Shown here: one piece after another, positions 1 to 10,400 of the stretch | How the letters are laid out: each line of letters starts with the position of its first letter | Position numbering within the stretch: the first letter of the stretch is position 1 | From: Scilla litardierei | Taxonomy: Eukaryota; Streptophyta; Magnoliopsida; Asparagales; Asparagaceae | Assembly: GCA_030789695.1 (NCBI GenBank) | Contig: CM061139.1 | Span: 8,447,878 to 8,511,877 of the forward strand | Length of the DNA: 64,000 nucleotides | Direction of reading: 5' to 3' | The notes under the pieces: model-generated | Seen by the model: only the letters and a program-made list of their open reading frames with translations | The model's database searches: none | Told to the model about the DNA's origin: nothing | Program-made: the position numbers and the translations under genes

Positions 1-206
1 TTGTTGTTCTGCGCTGAAGGCGCGGGCGCCGAATTTGTTGTTCGATGCCGAAGACGCCTGCGCCGAAGGTGCCGGTGCCGCTAAATATCTTTACGCTAAT
101 ATATTGTTCTGTTAAATTTTGGCTGTGTAAATAATTTTTCGGAAAACAAAGATTTCACGGGGGAAATGTTAAATGAACCGTGCCCGCAGACACGGGTTAT
201 GACGAG
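1..206 (+). mobile_element. Possible 3' end of a Helitron in the LTR of element 2
   Basis: This stretch interrupts the 3' LTR of element 2 where the other LTR copy has a TA microsatellite. It ends with a short hairpin (CCGTG at 178-182 pairing with CACGG at 191-195), then eight bases, then CGAG, and abuts a host T in (TA)n. Helitron 3' ends have a subterminal hairpin, a CTRR end and insertion between A and T; here the tetranucleotide is CGAG, one base off CTAG. The upstream sequence has GC-rich GCCGAAGGC-like repeats and no recognisable ORF. The 5' end is outside the window, so this is tentative. Confidence 0.35.
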
Positions 207-249
207 TATATATATATATAATATCATCATACAAAAACCAGCCGTTACA
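207..249 (-). repeat. Start of the 3' LTR of element 2
   Basis: On the minus strand the LTR begins TGTAACGGCTGG at position 249 and runs through a short TA tract (about 207-221). It matches the outer end of the 5' LTR at 21349-21370. The rest of this LTR is displaced by the sequence at 1-206 and lies off-window. Confidence 0.75.
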
Positions 250-289
250 TCCTACCCACCTTAAGAAAATTCCGACCTCAGAATTTCTA
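250..289 (-). other. Polypurine tract region of element 2
   Basis: Between the pol stop codon and the 3' LTR the minus strand has purine-rich AAGGTGGGTAGGA directly before TGTAACGG. The same arrangement is seen at 24632-24660 (element 3) and 37200-37228 (element D), which supports it as the plus-strand priming site. Confidence 0.6.
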
Positions 290-411
290 TCAGAATAGGT
301 GAGGGTAACGCTCTCTCATCTCATCCTCTCTCTCCCAAGTGGACTCTCCAGGTGATTCGTGACGCCACATCACTCTCACCAGGTCGACTACCATGCTCCT
401 CAACTGCTTCT
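290..411 (-). CDS. C-terminal end of the Tekay pol polyprotein (split by element 1)
   Basis: This is the last part of integrase with the degenerate chromodomain tail typical of Tekay, ending in the motif YPHLF before the stop at 290-292. It reads directly on from the coding sequence that stops at 13299 on the other side of element 1. The duplicated CTTCT (407-411 and 13299-13303) marks the insertion, and the frame is maintained across it. The same tail, decayed, occurs in element D at 36980-37180. Confidence 0.85.
407..411. repeat. Target-site duplication of element 1 (left)
   Basis: CTTCT immediately before the LTR terminus TGATCG; identical to CTTCT at 13299-13303 after the other LTR. A perfect 5-bp duplication is the normal footprint of an LTR retrotransposon integrase. 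Confidence 0.93.
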
Positions 412-773
412 TGATCGCGCCCCGAATACACGTCCCGGAGCGGCGACACTGTAGTCTTACCGCAAGCGCACGGTGTAGTGGCGAGCGGGTATCGAACACA
501 GGGAGGCCTAATAACAGCGTCTTCTTCAATCCACCTGGCTATAAGAATGGTAGAGAAATGTTCGCAATAATGCGATCACAGTCGTTCAATCGTATAAAAG
601 GAATACCAAATTAATAAAGACGCCTAGGGATAGGGAATCCCCGCTACTTGCCGTATCTCATCATTGTGATTCGTGGGTTTCACAATTGCTAGACTTGAAA
701 TTCGGGTGAACTAGTTGCAACTAAATGTAGAACCAAGCTCACGCTCTCGCGCTATTGCCGGTCTATAGCAAAG

Positions 774-1072
774 CTAGGGTAGGGTCCAATCTCTTGAAAA
801 CCCTAACCTAGGCTAACTAGCGTGAAGGACAACATCATCGTTCAATCGTATCTCGAGCCCACTCTCATGCAAACTCGAGCTACGACCAAGGATTGGGATA
901 GTTCCTACCCGTCCAATCTCTTGCAAACGGGTATTGGTGTAGAATTACAATTGAAAACCCTAGTTTCGGTCCAATCTCTTGCAAACCGGTTCCAGAGAAA
1001 TTTAATTGCAACCCAATTCAAATTTCTAAGGCTTCCTATCGAATTGGGATCCAATCTCTTGCAAAGCCCAAT
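774..1072 (-). repeat. Constant-loop hairpin series in the 3' LTR of element 1
   Basis: Five hairpins in a row share the loop core CCAATCTCTTGCAAA or a close variant, but each has a different stem: CTAGGGTAGGG with CCCTAACCTAG (one mismatch); CTCGAG with CTCGAG; TACCCG with CGGGTA; CGGT with ACCG; ATTGGG with CCCAAT. The same series is at 11831-12130 and, with changed stems, at 47860-48160. Confidence 0.7.
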
Positions 1073-1461
1073 CGGTATGAATCCCTAGCTATTCGTATTA
1101 AATCAATCCCAAACTAACCCTAATCAATTCTAGCAATAATTTCACCAATTCATCACAAATTAGAAATAGGGTTCGTAGGGGTTCATCCCTACGCCCTAAG
1201 ACGATAGAACTACTCACAATTCATCAAGCAATTCAATAAAAATTCACAAATAAAATCAATGGAATTCATAGCAATATTCAAAATATCAATAAAAATGGAG
1301 TTTTTGATAGGGAGAGAGACAAACCAATGAAGAACAAAATAGCATCCAACAAATTATCACTTTTCTCTCCTCCCTAAAAGATAAATCTAATTCCTAAAAA
1401 GTTAATCAAAAGGGGCTGCAAAAGTTCTGAAAAGCTCCCTAAACTAGGTTAAAAACTCGGG

Positions 1462-1468
1462 TTAAATA
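1462..1468 (-). promoter_or_regulatory. TATA-like box in the 3' LTR of element 1
   Basis: Minus-strand TATTTAA about 83 bp downstream of the palindrome array. The equivalent in the 5' LTR is the stronger TATATTTAA at 12521-12529. Confidence 0.4.
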
Positions 1469-1550
1469 CCCCCAAAATTGCCCAAAAAACATGACGAAAA
1501 TGCCTCTGCGCAGCCTCAAAATCGCAGTTTACGCTACAGGCAGCGCGGCT

Positions 1551-1942
1551 CACTCGGCCGAGTGACAAATGTCACTCGGCCGAGTGAGAGGCCCTGACAG
1601 ATTCCAGAGAGTTGGGGGTCTTGGGGGTCGTCTCCTCGGGAGTCACTCGACCGAGTGACTTTTCTTCACTCGGCCAATGGGCGTTCTTCACTCGGGCGGA
1701 CGGTCGTTCGTCACTCGGCCGAGTCGGTCTTTTGGGCTGACTAACGGATTCCAGAGAGTTGGAGATTTTTGGTTGCCGTTATCTTGGCTCCACTCGGGCG
1801 AGGGATGACTCGGTGCTCGGCCGAGCGGTCTGGCGATGCTCGGCCGAGTGCACGCTGATATGAGCTCTGTTGCGTGTCCGGTCTGGCCGGCCGAGCGGGC
1901 TATCTATGCTCGGCCGAGTGACTCCTTCACTCGGCCGAGTGG
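1551..1942 (-). repeat. CACTCGGCCGAGTG palindrome array, 3' LTR of element 1
   Basis: About a dozen perfect or near-perfect copies of the palindrome CACTCGGCCGAGTG or its half sites, in two blocks each associated with the phrase ATTCCAGAGAGTTGG. The array lies about 300-690 bp from the 5' end of the LTR in the element's own direction. Confidence 0.85.
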
Positions 1943-2236
1943 CATGCTGAAAATGCCCACTCTTCGTATTTTTGCCTCCTCGTCGCTCCTACGACGTTCT
2001 TTCTTCTTCCACTCCTCTCCAATCGCAGAATACTCCTCAAGAGAGTCGTCGGTGACACTCCAGAGTGGGTGCATCTCATAATCACTCCAAATCGCTCCAA
2101 ATCTCCTGAAATACGACAAAAACAACAAATCGTGAAAAGCATCGCAATATTGTCGAATAAACGTGAAAAACACGATTTGAGCGATCTAAATGGCATGCAA
2201 ATATACAGAAAAAAGGTGTAAAATACGGAGTGATCA

Positions 2237-2251
2237 AAATCCCCCAAGCTT
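2237..2251 (-). other. Polypurine tract of element 1
   Basis: Minus-strand AAGCTTGGGGGATTT directly before the 3' LTR start TGATCAC. The same motif occurs in element 5 at 40866-40877. Confidence 0.75.
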
Positions 2252-4157
2252 ACCTCTTACTCGTCCTCGAGGAAGATGAGTAAAAAGAGAACCCGGTGGA
2301 TAAAGATAAAGAAAACGATGGAGAAATGGAAAATGAAAAACGAAAAACAAAACAAAGTAGAAAACGAAGAGGGAAGTTGCTAGATCATTTTTCTCAGGAC
2401 GTGGGTTTTGCTTACTCATATAGCATGCATCGAATATAAAACAATGTCAAAGACTTTTATTTTGATATCATAGTATAATGGTGCATTTGAAATAGAAAAC
2501 CCAAGAATATCAATATAACATGAAAAATGGAATAATTCTAAGATTAACATCGACTGAAGCATCTAAAGTGGTATACAATATCGTAGATCACACACTTTTT
2601 AATTGAATGCTTTCTATAAGGAGTATAAGAGATATCACACGATATAGTAGTAAGAATAGAAAAAATGTGGTTTTCATGAAATGAATGCTAAGCGTAGATT
2701 TCTGGATTTCGTGAAACTTTAGCAATCTCACCGAGTATAAAATATTACTTAGCCTAGGTTGTCATGCACCGTCAGGTAGTCACTCTCTCACACATCATTG
2801 GATTCTCTCCCCCAAGCTTATCTATAAGCGTGGTGGCATATACAAAACAATATTTACATCCCCGTTTCTTATGAAGCTCCAAAAGTAAAAGAAAAAACAA
2901 AAACAAAAAGAGGGAAGAAAGAGAGAAAGTGTATGAGATGGGATCGTTTTCGAACTTCTTTTCTCTTTTCTTTTCTTTTTCTTTTTCTTTTTCTTTTTCT
3001 TTTTTTTGAATGGAATATATACACAAATGATCCCAAATCAAAGAGAATGATATACAAGTATTTTTTTTCTTTGGGTTTTGGGGAATTTGGAGCATGTGAT
3101 ATAATAACGGGGGATGCCAATAATAGAATCGCTAAGGGGAGATTCACCAATGAATATAAAATAGAGAAATAATGTTCAAGATATGTGGAGAAAGAAATAA
3201 ATGTATCTCTCAGTTCACTCTATAGGACGTGCACGACAACTTCAGCAGGGTAATCTAATCTACTCAGTTTGATCTCAAAAAGTAAACTAACCCAGATTTA
3301 TCAATGCTAGCAGACATTCAATCAACCTGAAGTGAAGCGTACAAATCATGCAATAAGAAGTGATATGAGAAAAGAAATCAGTACTCCAGATATAAGCATC
3401 AATGCGTGAATCTTGGTGTGTTTTCTACGATAGCATACATATGAATCATCAGACATCAGCTAATAATAGAATTTGATCCATTTTCATACAGCAAAAAAGA
3501 GAGTGGGTTACTATTTCTAAATGCAAAGCAGAACATAGCATATGATATCAGAAATAAAAAGCTATGACACGACAAATATAGCATGCATAAAGAGAAAAGC
3601 TAACACCACGTCATCATCGTCACGGAAAAATCATCTCTAGCAAAAGATGAAAGAAATAAAGATAAACGAAAAAAAGATATTTACAATGCAGCACATAAGG
3701 AAAATAAGAAAAAACGTGATGCATGGTAAAAAAAGAAAAAACGTGATGAAAAATGGGTGCAAAAGTGGAAAAACATGAAAAAACTAAAAATAAAAGTGAT
3801 AAAAGCAAAAAGTGTGAGAACTCACTCCCCCAAGCTAAGGTGCACAATGTCCTCAATGTACGGAGTGTGGCACACCGAGAGACGTGTAATGGGTGGGGGG
3901 TGGGTATGCATGCATGATAAAAAGAAATAACAAAATGAAAATATGATGCGGATGTGATGCATGCAAGGATAAGAGTGATGCAGATATGTGTGTGTCACCA
4001 AAAATAATATCCCTCACTCCCAAAATAGGATATAGAATGATATGATCAAAATGTGGACAAAAATAGTGAGGGGAGGAGGGGTGGGCAAAAATCATCAGGA
4101 CCAAGCAGAGAATGGGCAGCATGACGGCAAAAAATATCAATGGCATCAAGGGTGTGC
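2252..4157 (-). other. Non-coding 3' region of element 1
   Basis: No convincing ORF on either strand. It holds a TTTTC-type pyrimidine tract (about 2960-3007) and further copies of the PPT-like AGCTTGGGGGAG on the minus strand near 2808-2820 and 3826-3836, each next to short inverted repeats. Confidence 0.6.
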
Positions 4158-4284
4158 CTAAGCTGGTGGTGCTGCGCCATCTCCGTCCTGAGGCGGAGGT
4201 GGTGGTGGTGGTGGTGGTGGTGGACGTGTCTGCTGGGTGTATGGTGGTGGTCGTGGCAGTCGCTCGAGAATCTGGGTCAGGCAA
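3853..4284 (-). CDS. Overlapping short ORF with one membrane-like segment (doubtful)
   Basis: A 143-residue frame overlapping the end of the env-position ORF in another reading frame. After a Thr run (the same repeat read as Pro in the main frame) it contains one strongly hydrophobic stretch of about 22 residues, starting near residue 47 with LMPLIFFAVML. Env-like proteins of Athila elements may carry a C-terminal membrane segment, so this could be a tail reached by frameshift. It could also be a chance ORF, and I lean to chance. Confidence 0.25.
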   Translation of the reverse strand: MPDPDSRATATTTTIHPADTSTTTTTTTTSASGRRWRSTTSLGTPLMPLIFFAVMLPILCLVLMIFAHPSSPHYFCPHFDHIILYPILGVRDIIFGDTHISASLLSLHASHPHHIFILLFLFIMHAYPPPTHYTSLGVPHSVH

Positions 4285-6203
4285 AAGTGAATGCCAGGAA
4301 GTAACTCGAGGCGGTACTGCATGGCAGTGACTGTGGAAGACAGAGCCCTAAAATCACCACTGAGTCCACTCATCACCCCCTCAAGAGCGCGAACGCTCTG
4401 AACTAAGGTGTCAGGGGGTGGTGGAGCGGAGGGACGGACAGGTCTAGGCTGAGCAGGTCGGGAATGTCTGATACGGGCGGTGTAAACAATCGGGCCAGCA
4501 GGCATGTGTGGAAAGGGGGCTGTGCTCACTAGTGGATGCCTAGCCTCAGTACGAGGCTGGGATGCAGGCTGGTGTGAGGTGGAAGCAGCAGCAGTGGAAG
4601 TGGAAGACAAAATCGGTGACGAGGCGGCAAGAGAGGTCAGTGACACAGACGTGGGAACAGACGTCACGACACTCTCGGATAGGACGGCTGCCATGGAGAC
4701 AGAAAGGTCGACCGCTGGTGAGGAAGTGTTGGGTCCAAAAGGTGAAACCCCAGCGGAGATCAAAGTGGATAGGGTCTCCACGACGGAAGCGAAGGAAGAC
4801 TCGCCGCTCTCAAGTATAGTGGGTGGACGCTCGGGTAGCAAAGAGGTGAGGGGCTCAACCGACAGGGGCACAGCAGTGGTGGTGGTAGGGGTGGACGTGG
4901 TGGAAGTGGAGGACGGCTCAGCAAGTGAACTCCCGACACCAGCAGAAGTGTGGACAGAGGTGTCGGGAGCGGCAGAAAGTGCAGGCTCAGGCTGAGGGAT
5001 CACAGGGTTTACAGGTGCAGGGGGTGCCTGCTCAGCCTCCTCGGCCTCAAGCACGTAGGCGGTGGGGATCAGGAGATCCATCGTCGGAAGCCAGTCCTCG
5101 TGTACCGGTCCTATGTGTGTCCGAGCGGGGCTCGGGAGGATCATGTAGTCAACACCGAAAGGACCGTGCAACCATACCCAGTGCCGCTGGTCGTGCGGAC
5201 GAAGCATCTTCATCCGGGCCATGACGTCTATCGAAAGTGAAGTGGGGCCTGAAGGTCGACGCAGGTCGGCCGGAAGGTCCTCGTCGGTCATTAGGGCTAG
5301 CAGGGTGATCAGGCCGTCGCAACATATCGGGGAGCGAGCGCCCACCGATACAATGATGCGGTCCAAAAACCAGCTAGCGATGTCAATCTCAATGGCGGGG
5401 ACCATCGCAACACCATCCCTATCCAGAACTCTGGGGCGAGTCATCGCGTAGAGCATATATAGCTCAGGCGTAGACATCGTCCCAGGCTCGTACCTCGCTA
5501 GAAAGGTGGTCGCCATAAGGCGCTGTGCTATGCGGAGGCAGGGGTGGACTATGGCTGAGGCCTTGGCCCTACTAGGGTCAAAGGCGTGTGGCAGACCCAT
5601 GATCCTGGCCCAAAAGGCGTGTGAATCGAAAGATGGGGGAGGGATGTGTGTGGGGGCGTAGGCTCGGTCGGGTGCGGGGACTGCGGGCCACTGAAAGAAT
5701 GCCCTAAGCATATCGAGAGTGATCCGACACTCTCGATCCATGAGTCTAAAGGAGCATCCCTCATCGGTCTGGGCGATCGAGCTAAGTACCTCGAGTGTCA
5801 GACGGACATAGGTGTCCGCCGACACAGACAGAAAATCTCGCCAACCCACGTTGTCGTACAACGTGAGCATCCCCTCAAGTACCCCCAAGCGGTTTAGGTC
5901 TGCTAAATGAGCGAACCTAGAGGGTACTATTGGGTGATGGGCTATACGATCAAATCGGATGCACTGTGCGTCGTCTCTGAACGTGATGCCCAGCCGCCCG
6001 ACGGCTGGAGCCGGTGGTGGCTGTGCGTGAACGGTATCGGCTGGAAGTGGCTGCGGGTGGATGGGGTCGGCTGGTAATGGCTGTGTGGGGTGAGGTGGTG
6101 AAGGTGGATGGGAGTCCTCCCTAGCGTCGGAGGGGCCAGGCTCATCCGTCCGCTTCCGCTTGGCGGAAGCTCCCCGAGTGCGTGACCGTGTACGGGGCGG
6201 CAT
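4158..6203 (-). CDS. Env-position ORF of element 1 (681 residues, function unknown)
   Basis: An uninterrupted 681-residue frame downstream of pol, in the slot where Athila elements carry an env-like gene. The N terminus is basic with an NLS-like KRKR (about residues 15-18), then Pro/His-rich to about 70. A globular region follows (about 70-380) resembling the conserved ORF1/env-like domain of Athila and plant transposon proteins, with many F, W and R positions and phrases such as GWRDFLSV. Then a Ser/Thr/Pro-rich mucin-like stretch (about 390-570), a possible helical segment (about 595-650) and a Pro run before the stop. I see no signal peptide and no in-frame membrane helix, so an envelope role is not shown. 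It is visibly more GC-rich than pol and fully open, while pol has two stops. A separate promoter-like block lies upstream (6749-7108). Confidence 0.7.
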   Translation of the reverse strand: MPPRTRSRTRGASAKRKRTDEPGPSDAREDSHPPSPPHPTQPLPADPIHPQPLPADTVHAQPPPAPAVGRLGITFRDDAQCIRFDRIAHHPIVPSRFAHLADLNRLGVLEGMLTLYDNVGWRDFLSVSADTYVRLTLEVLSSIAQTDEGCSFRLMDRECRITLDMLRAFFQWPAVPAPDRAYAPTHIPPPSFDSHAFWARIMGLPHAFDPSRAKASAIVHPCLRIAQRLMATTFLARYEPGTMSTPELYMLYAMTRPRVLDRDGVAMVPAIEIDIASWFLDRIIVSVGARSPICCDGLITLLALMTDEDLPADLRRPSGPTSLSIDVMARMKMLRPHDQRHWVWLHGPFGVDYMILPSPARTHIGPVHEDWLPTMDLLIPTAYVLEAEEAEQAPPAPVNPVIPQPEPALSAAPDTSVHTSAGVGSSLAEPSSTSTTSTPTTTTAVPLSVEPLTSLLPERPPTILESGESSFASVVETLSTLISAGVSPFGPNTSSPAVDLSVSMAAVLSESVVTSVPTSVSLTSLAASSPILSSTSTAAASTSHQPASQPRTEARHPLVSTAPFPHMPAGPIVYTARIRHSRPAQPRPVRPSAPPPPDTLVQSVRALEGVMSGLSGDFRALSSTVTAMQYRLELLPGIHFCLTQILERLPRPPPYTQQTRPPPPPPPPPPPQDGDGAAPPA

Positions 6204-6748
6204 GTGTGCCCCGAGTACTCACCCAACTAATGAAAAATTCGGCGTGCCCAAAAAATGGAACGAAGGTACCTGAACACGCCGTGAGAGCAAAACAGCAGGT
6301 AAGTGCGAAGACGACGCCTCCACGAAGCCAATAGCGCGTCCGAAAGCTCCCCTAAGCTCCCCCAAGGTAGCCTGCACATCAAACAATGATATCAGCGTAT
6401 AAAATTCAAAATACATGGGGGAGATGGGGTATAACAGATAAGTAAAGAAGTCGATTTGAGTTAGGGGCTCAATGGGTCTATGGATCGTCAAAAATAGGGG
6501 GAAAAGGAGATTTTGCGTGAAATGGGGGTTACCGGTGGTCGGCCGGCGGCGAGGATGGGCGCCGGCGGTGGGGGGGTCGGCGATCGGTGGTCGACGCTCG
6601 GCCGCCGACGGTCGGGCTAGCGAGGGTGACGGCGATGGTGTTCGGGCGAGCGAGGTCGGATCGCAGCGGGCGGGAGCTGAAAAGTCACACGGGCTCGGGC
6701 GAGAATGGGATTTGGGTATTTTGAAAATCGTGCCAACCCCGCACTTTC
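6204..6748 (-). other. GC-rich leader of the env-position ORF, possibly intron-containing
   Basis: About 545 bp between the TATA-like box and the ATG at 6203. The first part (6540-6700) is GC-rich. Minus-strand CCGGTAAC near 6530 could be a donor, and TGTGCAG with GCTACC near 6370 an acceptor, bracketing a T-rich stretch. No long ORF here looks real. Confidence 0.35.
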
Positions 6749-6755
6749 TTATATA
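6749..6755 (-). promoter_or_regulatory. TATA box upstream of the env-position ORF
   Basis: Minus-strand CCCCTATATAAGAAAG carries a consensus TATATAA 11 bp downstream of the internal palindrome array and about 545 bp before the ATG at 6203. This copies the palindrome-then-TATA order of the LTRs, so it may be an internal promoter. Confidence 0.55.
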
Positions 6756-6766
6756 GGGGTGGTTAC

Positions 6767-7108
6767 GACTCAGCCGAGTGACTCTGTCACTCGACCGAGT
6801 GACGTAACGGAAAAAGGATTTTAAACACTCCTCGCCACTTACGACTCGGCCGAGTGTCTTTGCCACACTCGACCGAGTGGAGAAAGTCCATTCGGCCGAG
6901 TGGCACAAGCTACTCGGCAATTTTCGCCCTAGGAGGGTATCAGTTTCACTCGGCCGAGTGAAGAAACATACTCGGCCGAGTGGCAGTTTATACTGAAATC
7001 ACAAAAAAGACAGAGAGTTGGGTACATCAGACTTCTCTCGTTGGTGCGCCACTCGGGCGGACGGCTTTCTTTGCTCGGCCGAGTGACTATGGTACTCGGC
7101 CGAGTGAG
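6767..7108 (-). repeat. Internal CACTCGGCCGAGTG palindrome array of element 1
   Basis: At least eight copies of CACTCGGCCGAGTG or one-base variants (some with CTCGACCGAG), the same motif as in the LTRs but located between pol and the env-position ORF. It also shares the phrase AGAGAGTTGG with the LTR array. Confidence 0.85.
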
Positions 7109-7438
7109 ACTCTGTTTCCTGCTTCGGGGCTCCGTTTTGGCTCTACTCTCTGTTTTTGTTCCTCCAGGTAGTTTCTTCCTCCTCCTAAGCCTCGAGCGCA
7201 TTCCTGGAGCGCTCTTCTTCGCCTCGGTCATCCTCCTTATGATAGATATCCTTTTCTCCTCCTCATGTCAAAGAAAATAGGACCCGTTGTCATAATTTTT
7301 CGGGCAAACGACTCAAAAACACTAATAAAGTCTAAAACAGAAATAAAAACTAAAATAGAAAAAATGCGATAACCGTCGCGTTGCCTCCTGACAAGCGCAC
7401 GTTTAAGTTCTTGAGCTCGACCCCTTTAAATTTTCAAT
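7109..7438 (-). other. Spacer between pol and the palindrome array
   Basis: No ORF I would support. Slightly GC-rich then AT-rich, with no repeat that I recognise. Confidence 0.5.
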
Positions 7439-10400
7439 TTAGCGCGGAAAGTTGGGTGCATATGAGATGCACCCGTCGAATTTGCCGGGAAGACCGCTCG
7501 GATTTGGATCATGGTGGTGTGTGGTCTTCCTCAGCGCCCCTTCGTCACGGGCAATGTTGGGGGGTGGCTCCCCCAAGCTAGAGCTTGCTCTGGTCTTAGA
7601 CTTTACCGGTGACACCGATCGTCGTATCGGTGGAGCTTTCTTCGGAGTCCTCAACTTTGAGAGCTTGCAGAGCTCCCGTATTCTTGCGACATCAGCGTCG
7701 CCATCATCAATCACCATGGAGATATCGGGGGAGTGCTCCATCTTCTCTTCCTCGGCCAAATCTAGGCCTTCTTCGAAGCTATCTTCGTAGGGCGTGCCGA
7801 TGGAGTGGGGGATCGCCTCTTCAATGACCTCGTCAAGGAGGTATGAAAGGTCATCCGGCCGTCCCTTGAGTAGATATATACTATTTACCTCGCCCATAGG
7901 GACTCCTTCGGAATAATGCTTTAGCCGTTGCCCATTCACCTTAAAAGTGGCTCCGTCTTTCCCTACCAATTCAAATGCTCCTCCCGGCTGTATGTGCTTG
8001 ATGGTGAAAGGTCCGGACCACCGTGACCTCAACTTCCCGGGGAATAGTCAGAGTTGGGAATTATATAGCAAGACTTTGTCTCCGACCTTGAAGTCCATGA
8101 CAGTTATGCGTGCGTCGTGGAGAATCTTGGTCCTTTCTTTGTAAATTCTTGAGCTCTCGTAGGCATCTCTTCTAATTTCGTCAAGCTCGTTGATGTCCAA
8201 GAGTCGCCTCACCGCCGCACTCTTATAGTCATAATTTAGGGTCTTGATGGCCCAATACGCGCGGTGCTCCAATTCTACCGATAGGTGACAAGCTTTCCCA
8301 TAAACAAGTCGAAACGGTGTGGTGCCGATCGGAGTGCGAAAGGTCGTGTGATATGCCCATAGAGCATCGTTTAACTTCATGGACCAATCTTTTCTAGATC
8401 GATCTATGGTCTTTTCAAGAATTTGCTTGATTTCTCCATTTGAAACCTCCACTTGTCCGCTCGTTTGAGGGTGGTAGGCCATGCCAATTCTATGATTTAC
8501 CCCATACTTTTTCAACATGGCTTCAAATTTGTTTTTTATAAAGTGACTTTCCTCGTCGCTTATCAAAGTACGGGGTACCCCAAAGCGTGGAAAAATATTC
8601 TGCTTGAAACCCTTAGAGACTACCCTCGCATCATTGGTAGGGGTGGCGATGGCTTCTACCCATTTAGAGACGTAGTCCACGGCCAATAAGATATACTTGT
8701 TACCCTTGCTTGACGGAAATGGTCCCATGAAGTCCACTCACCAACAATCAAAGAGCTCAATCTCTAGAATGGGCTTCATCGGCATCTCATTTCGTTTGGA
8801 AATATTCCCGGTCCGTTGGCATCTATCGCACGCCTTGACGAAGTCGTGCGTGTCTCTGAACATGGTTGGCCAAAAGAATCCACTCGGCAATATCTTAGCG
8901 GTAGTCTTAGAAGCGGCGTGATGTCCCCCGCATGGCATACCATGGCAATGCAAGATAATGGAGGTTGCCTCCTCCTTAGAAATACATCTCCGGATAACCC
9001 CATCCTTGCATATCTTAAAGAGATACGGATCTTCCCAGAAATAGCTACGGACCTCATGCATAAATCTCCTCTTTTGCTGTGTGGGCATCCCGCATGGTTT
9101 AATCCCACAAGCCAAGTAATTGACATAGTCCGCATAACAAGGAACTTCCCCGGGCCTTATGGCGTATAGCGTCTCATCAACAAAGGTGTCATCGATGGGC
9201 AAACTTTCGTCCTCCTTGTCGCGAATAAGCCTAGATAAATGATCCGCCACAACGTTGTCCATACCCTTCTTATCTCTGATTTCCAAGTCAAACTCTTGTA
9301 ATAGCAGTATCCACCTTATCAACCTAGGTTTGGCCTCTTTCTTGTTTAGGAGATACTTCAATGCTGCATGGTCGGTGTGGACAATTACCTTGGATCCAAG
9401 GATATATGAGCGGAACTTTTCAATGGAATACACGACCGCTAGAAGCTCTTTCTCCGTAGTTGTGTAATTTTTCTGTGCGTCATCCAACGTTTTGCTTGCA
9501 TAGAATATTGCATGAAGCTTTCCATCTTTCCTTTGCCCCAATACCGCTCCAATGGCTTGGTCACTTGCATCACACATGAGCTCAAAGGGAAGGCTCCAAT
9601 CCGGTGGTTGTATGATGGGTGCAGAAATTAGTGCTTCCTTCAATGTGTTGAACGCCCGCAAACATTCTCCTGAAAAAACAAACGGAGCATCTTTAGCTAG
9701 CAAGGAGGTAAGGGGCCGGGCAATCAAGGCGAAATCCTTGATAAAGCGGCGGTAAAACCCCGCATGACCAAGAAAGCCCCTAATGCCCTTAACATTAATA
9801 AGAGGGGGGAGTTTCTCGATTACCTTAATCTTCGCCTTATCAACCTCAATCCCTCTTGAGGAGACAAGGTGCCCAAGCACTATCCCTTCCGTGACCATGA
9901 AGTGACACTTCTCCCAATTAAGAGTAAGATTATTTTGTTGACATCTTTTAAGAACTTTGGTAAGATTAGCCAAACAAGAATCAAACTCACTTCCATAAAC
10001 TGAGAAATCATCCATGAAAACTTCCATAATATTTTCAATATAGTCGGAAAAGATGGAGGTCATGCACCTCTGAAAGGTGGTAGGTGCATTACAAAGACCA
10101 AAGGGCATTCTACGGTAGGCGTAAGTGCCATAAGGACAAGTAAATGTGGTCTTTTCTTGGTCGTCTTCATGCAAAGGGATTTGGAAAAACCCCGAATACA
10201 CATCCAAGTAACAAAAGTATTTATGTTTAGCAAGCCGTTCAAGCATTTGATCTATGAAGGGTAGTGGGTAATGGTCTTTTAGGGTGGCTTTATTTAGTTT
10301 TCGATAATCAATGCACATCCGCCATCCCGTGACAGTGCGTGTAGAAATGGGCTCCCCTTTTTCATTTTTTATAACGGCCACCCCCCCTTTCTTGGGGACG

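Larger units (their letters stand above)
412..2236 (-). repeat. 3' LTR of element 1
   Basis: 1825 bp, matching 11470-13298 along its whole length. It contains the constant-loop hairpin series (774-1072), a TATA-like TATTTAA on the minus strand (1462-1468) and the palindrome array (1551-1942). Its element-3'-terminal stretch (412-510) resembles the LTR end of element 6 (59760-59853). Confidence 0.93.

Noticed and set aside
4504..5240. Plus-strand ORFs opposite the env-position ORF
   Set aside because: Antisense shadows of the Ser/Thr/Pro-rich part of the 681-residue ORF.
6219..6920. 233-residue ORF upstream of the env-position ORF
   Set aside because: Spans the palindrome array edge, the TATA box and the GC-rich leader; no domain, and it would overlap the presumed promoter.
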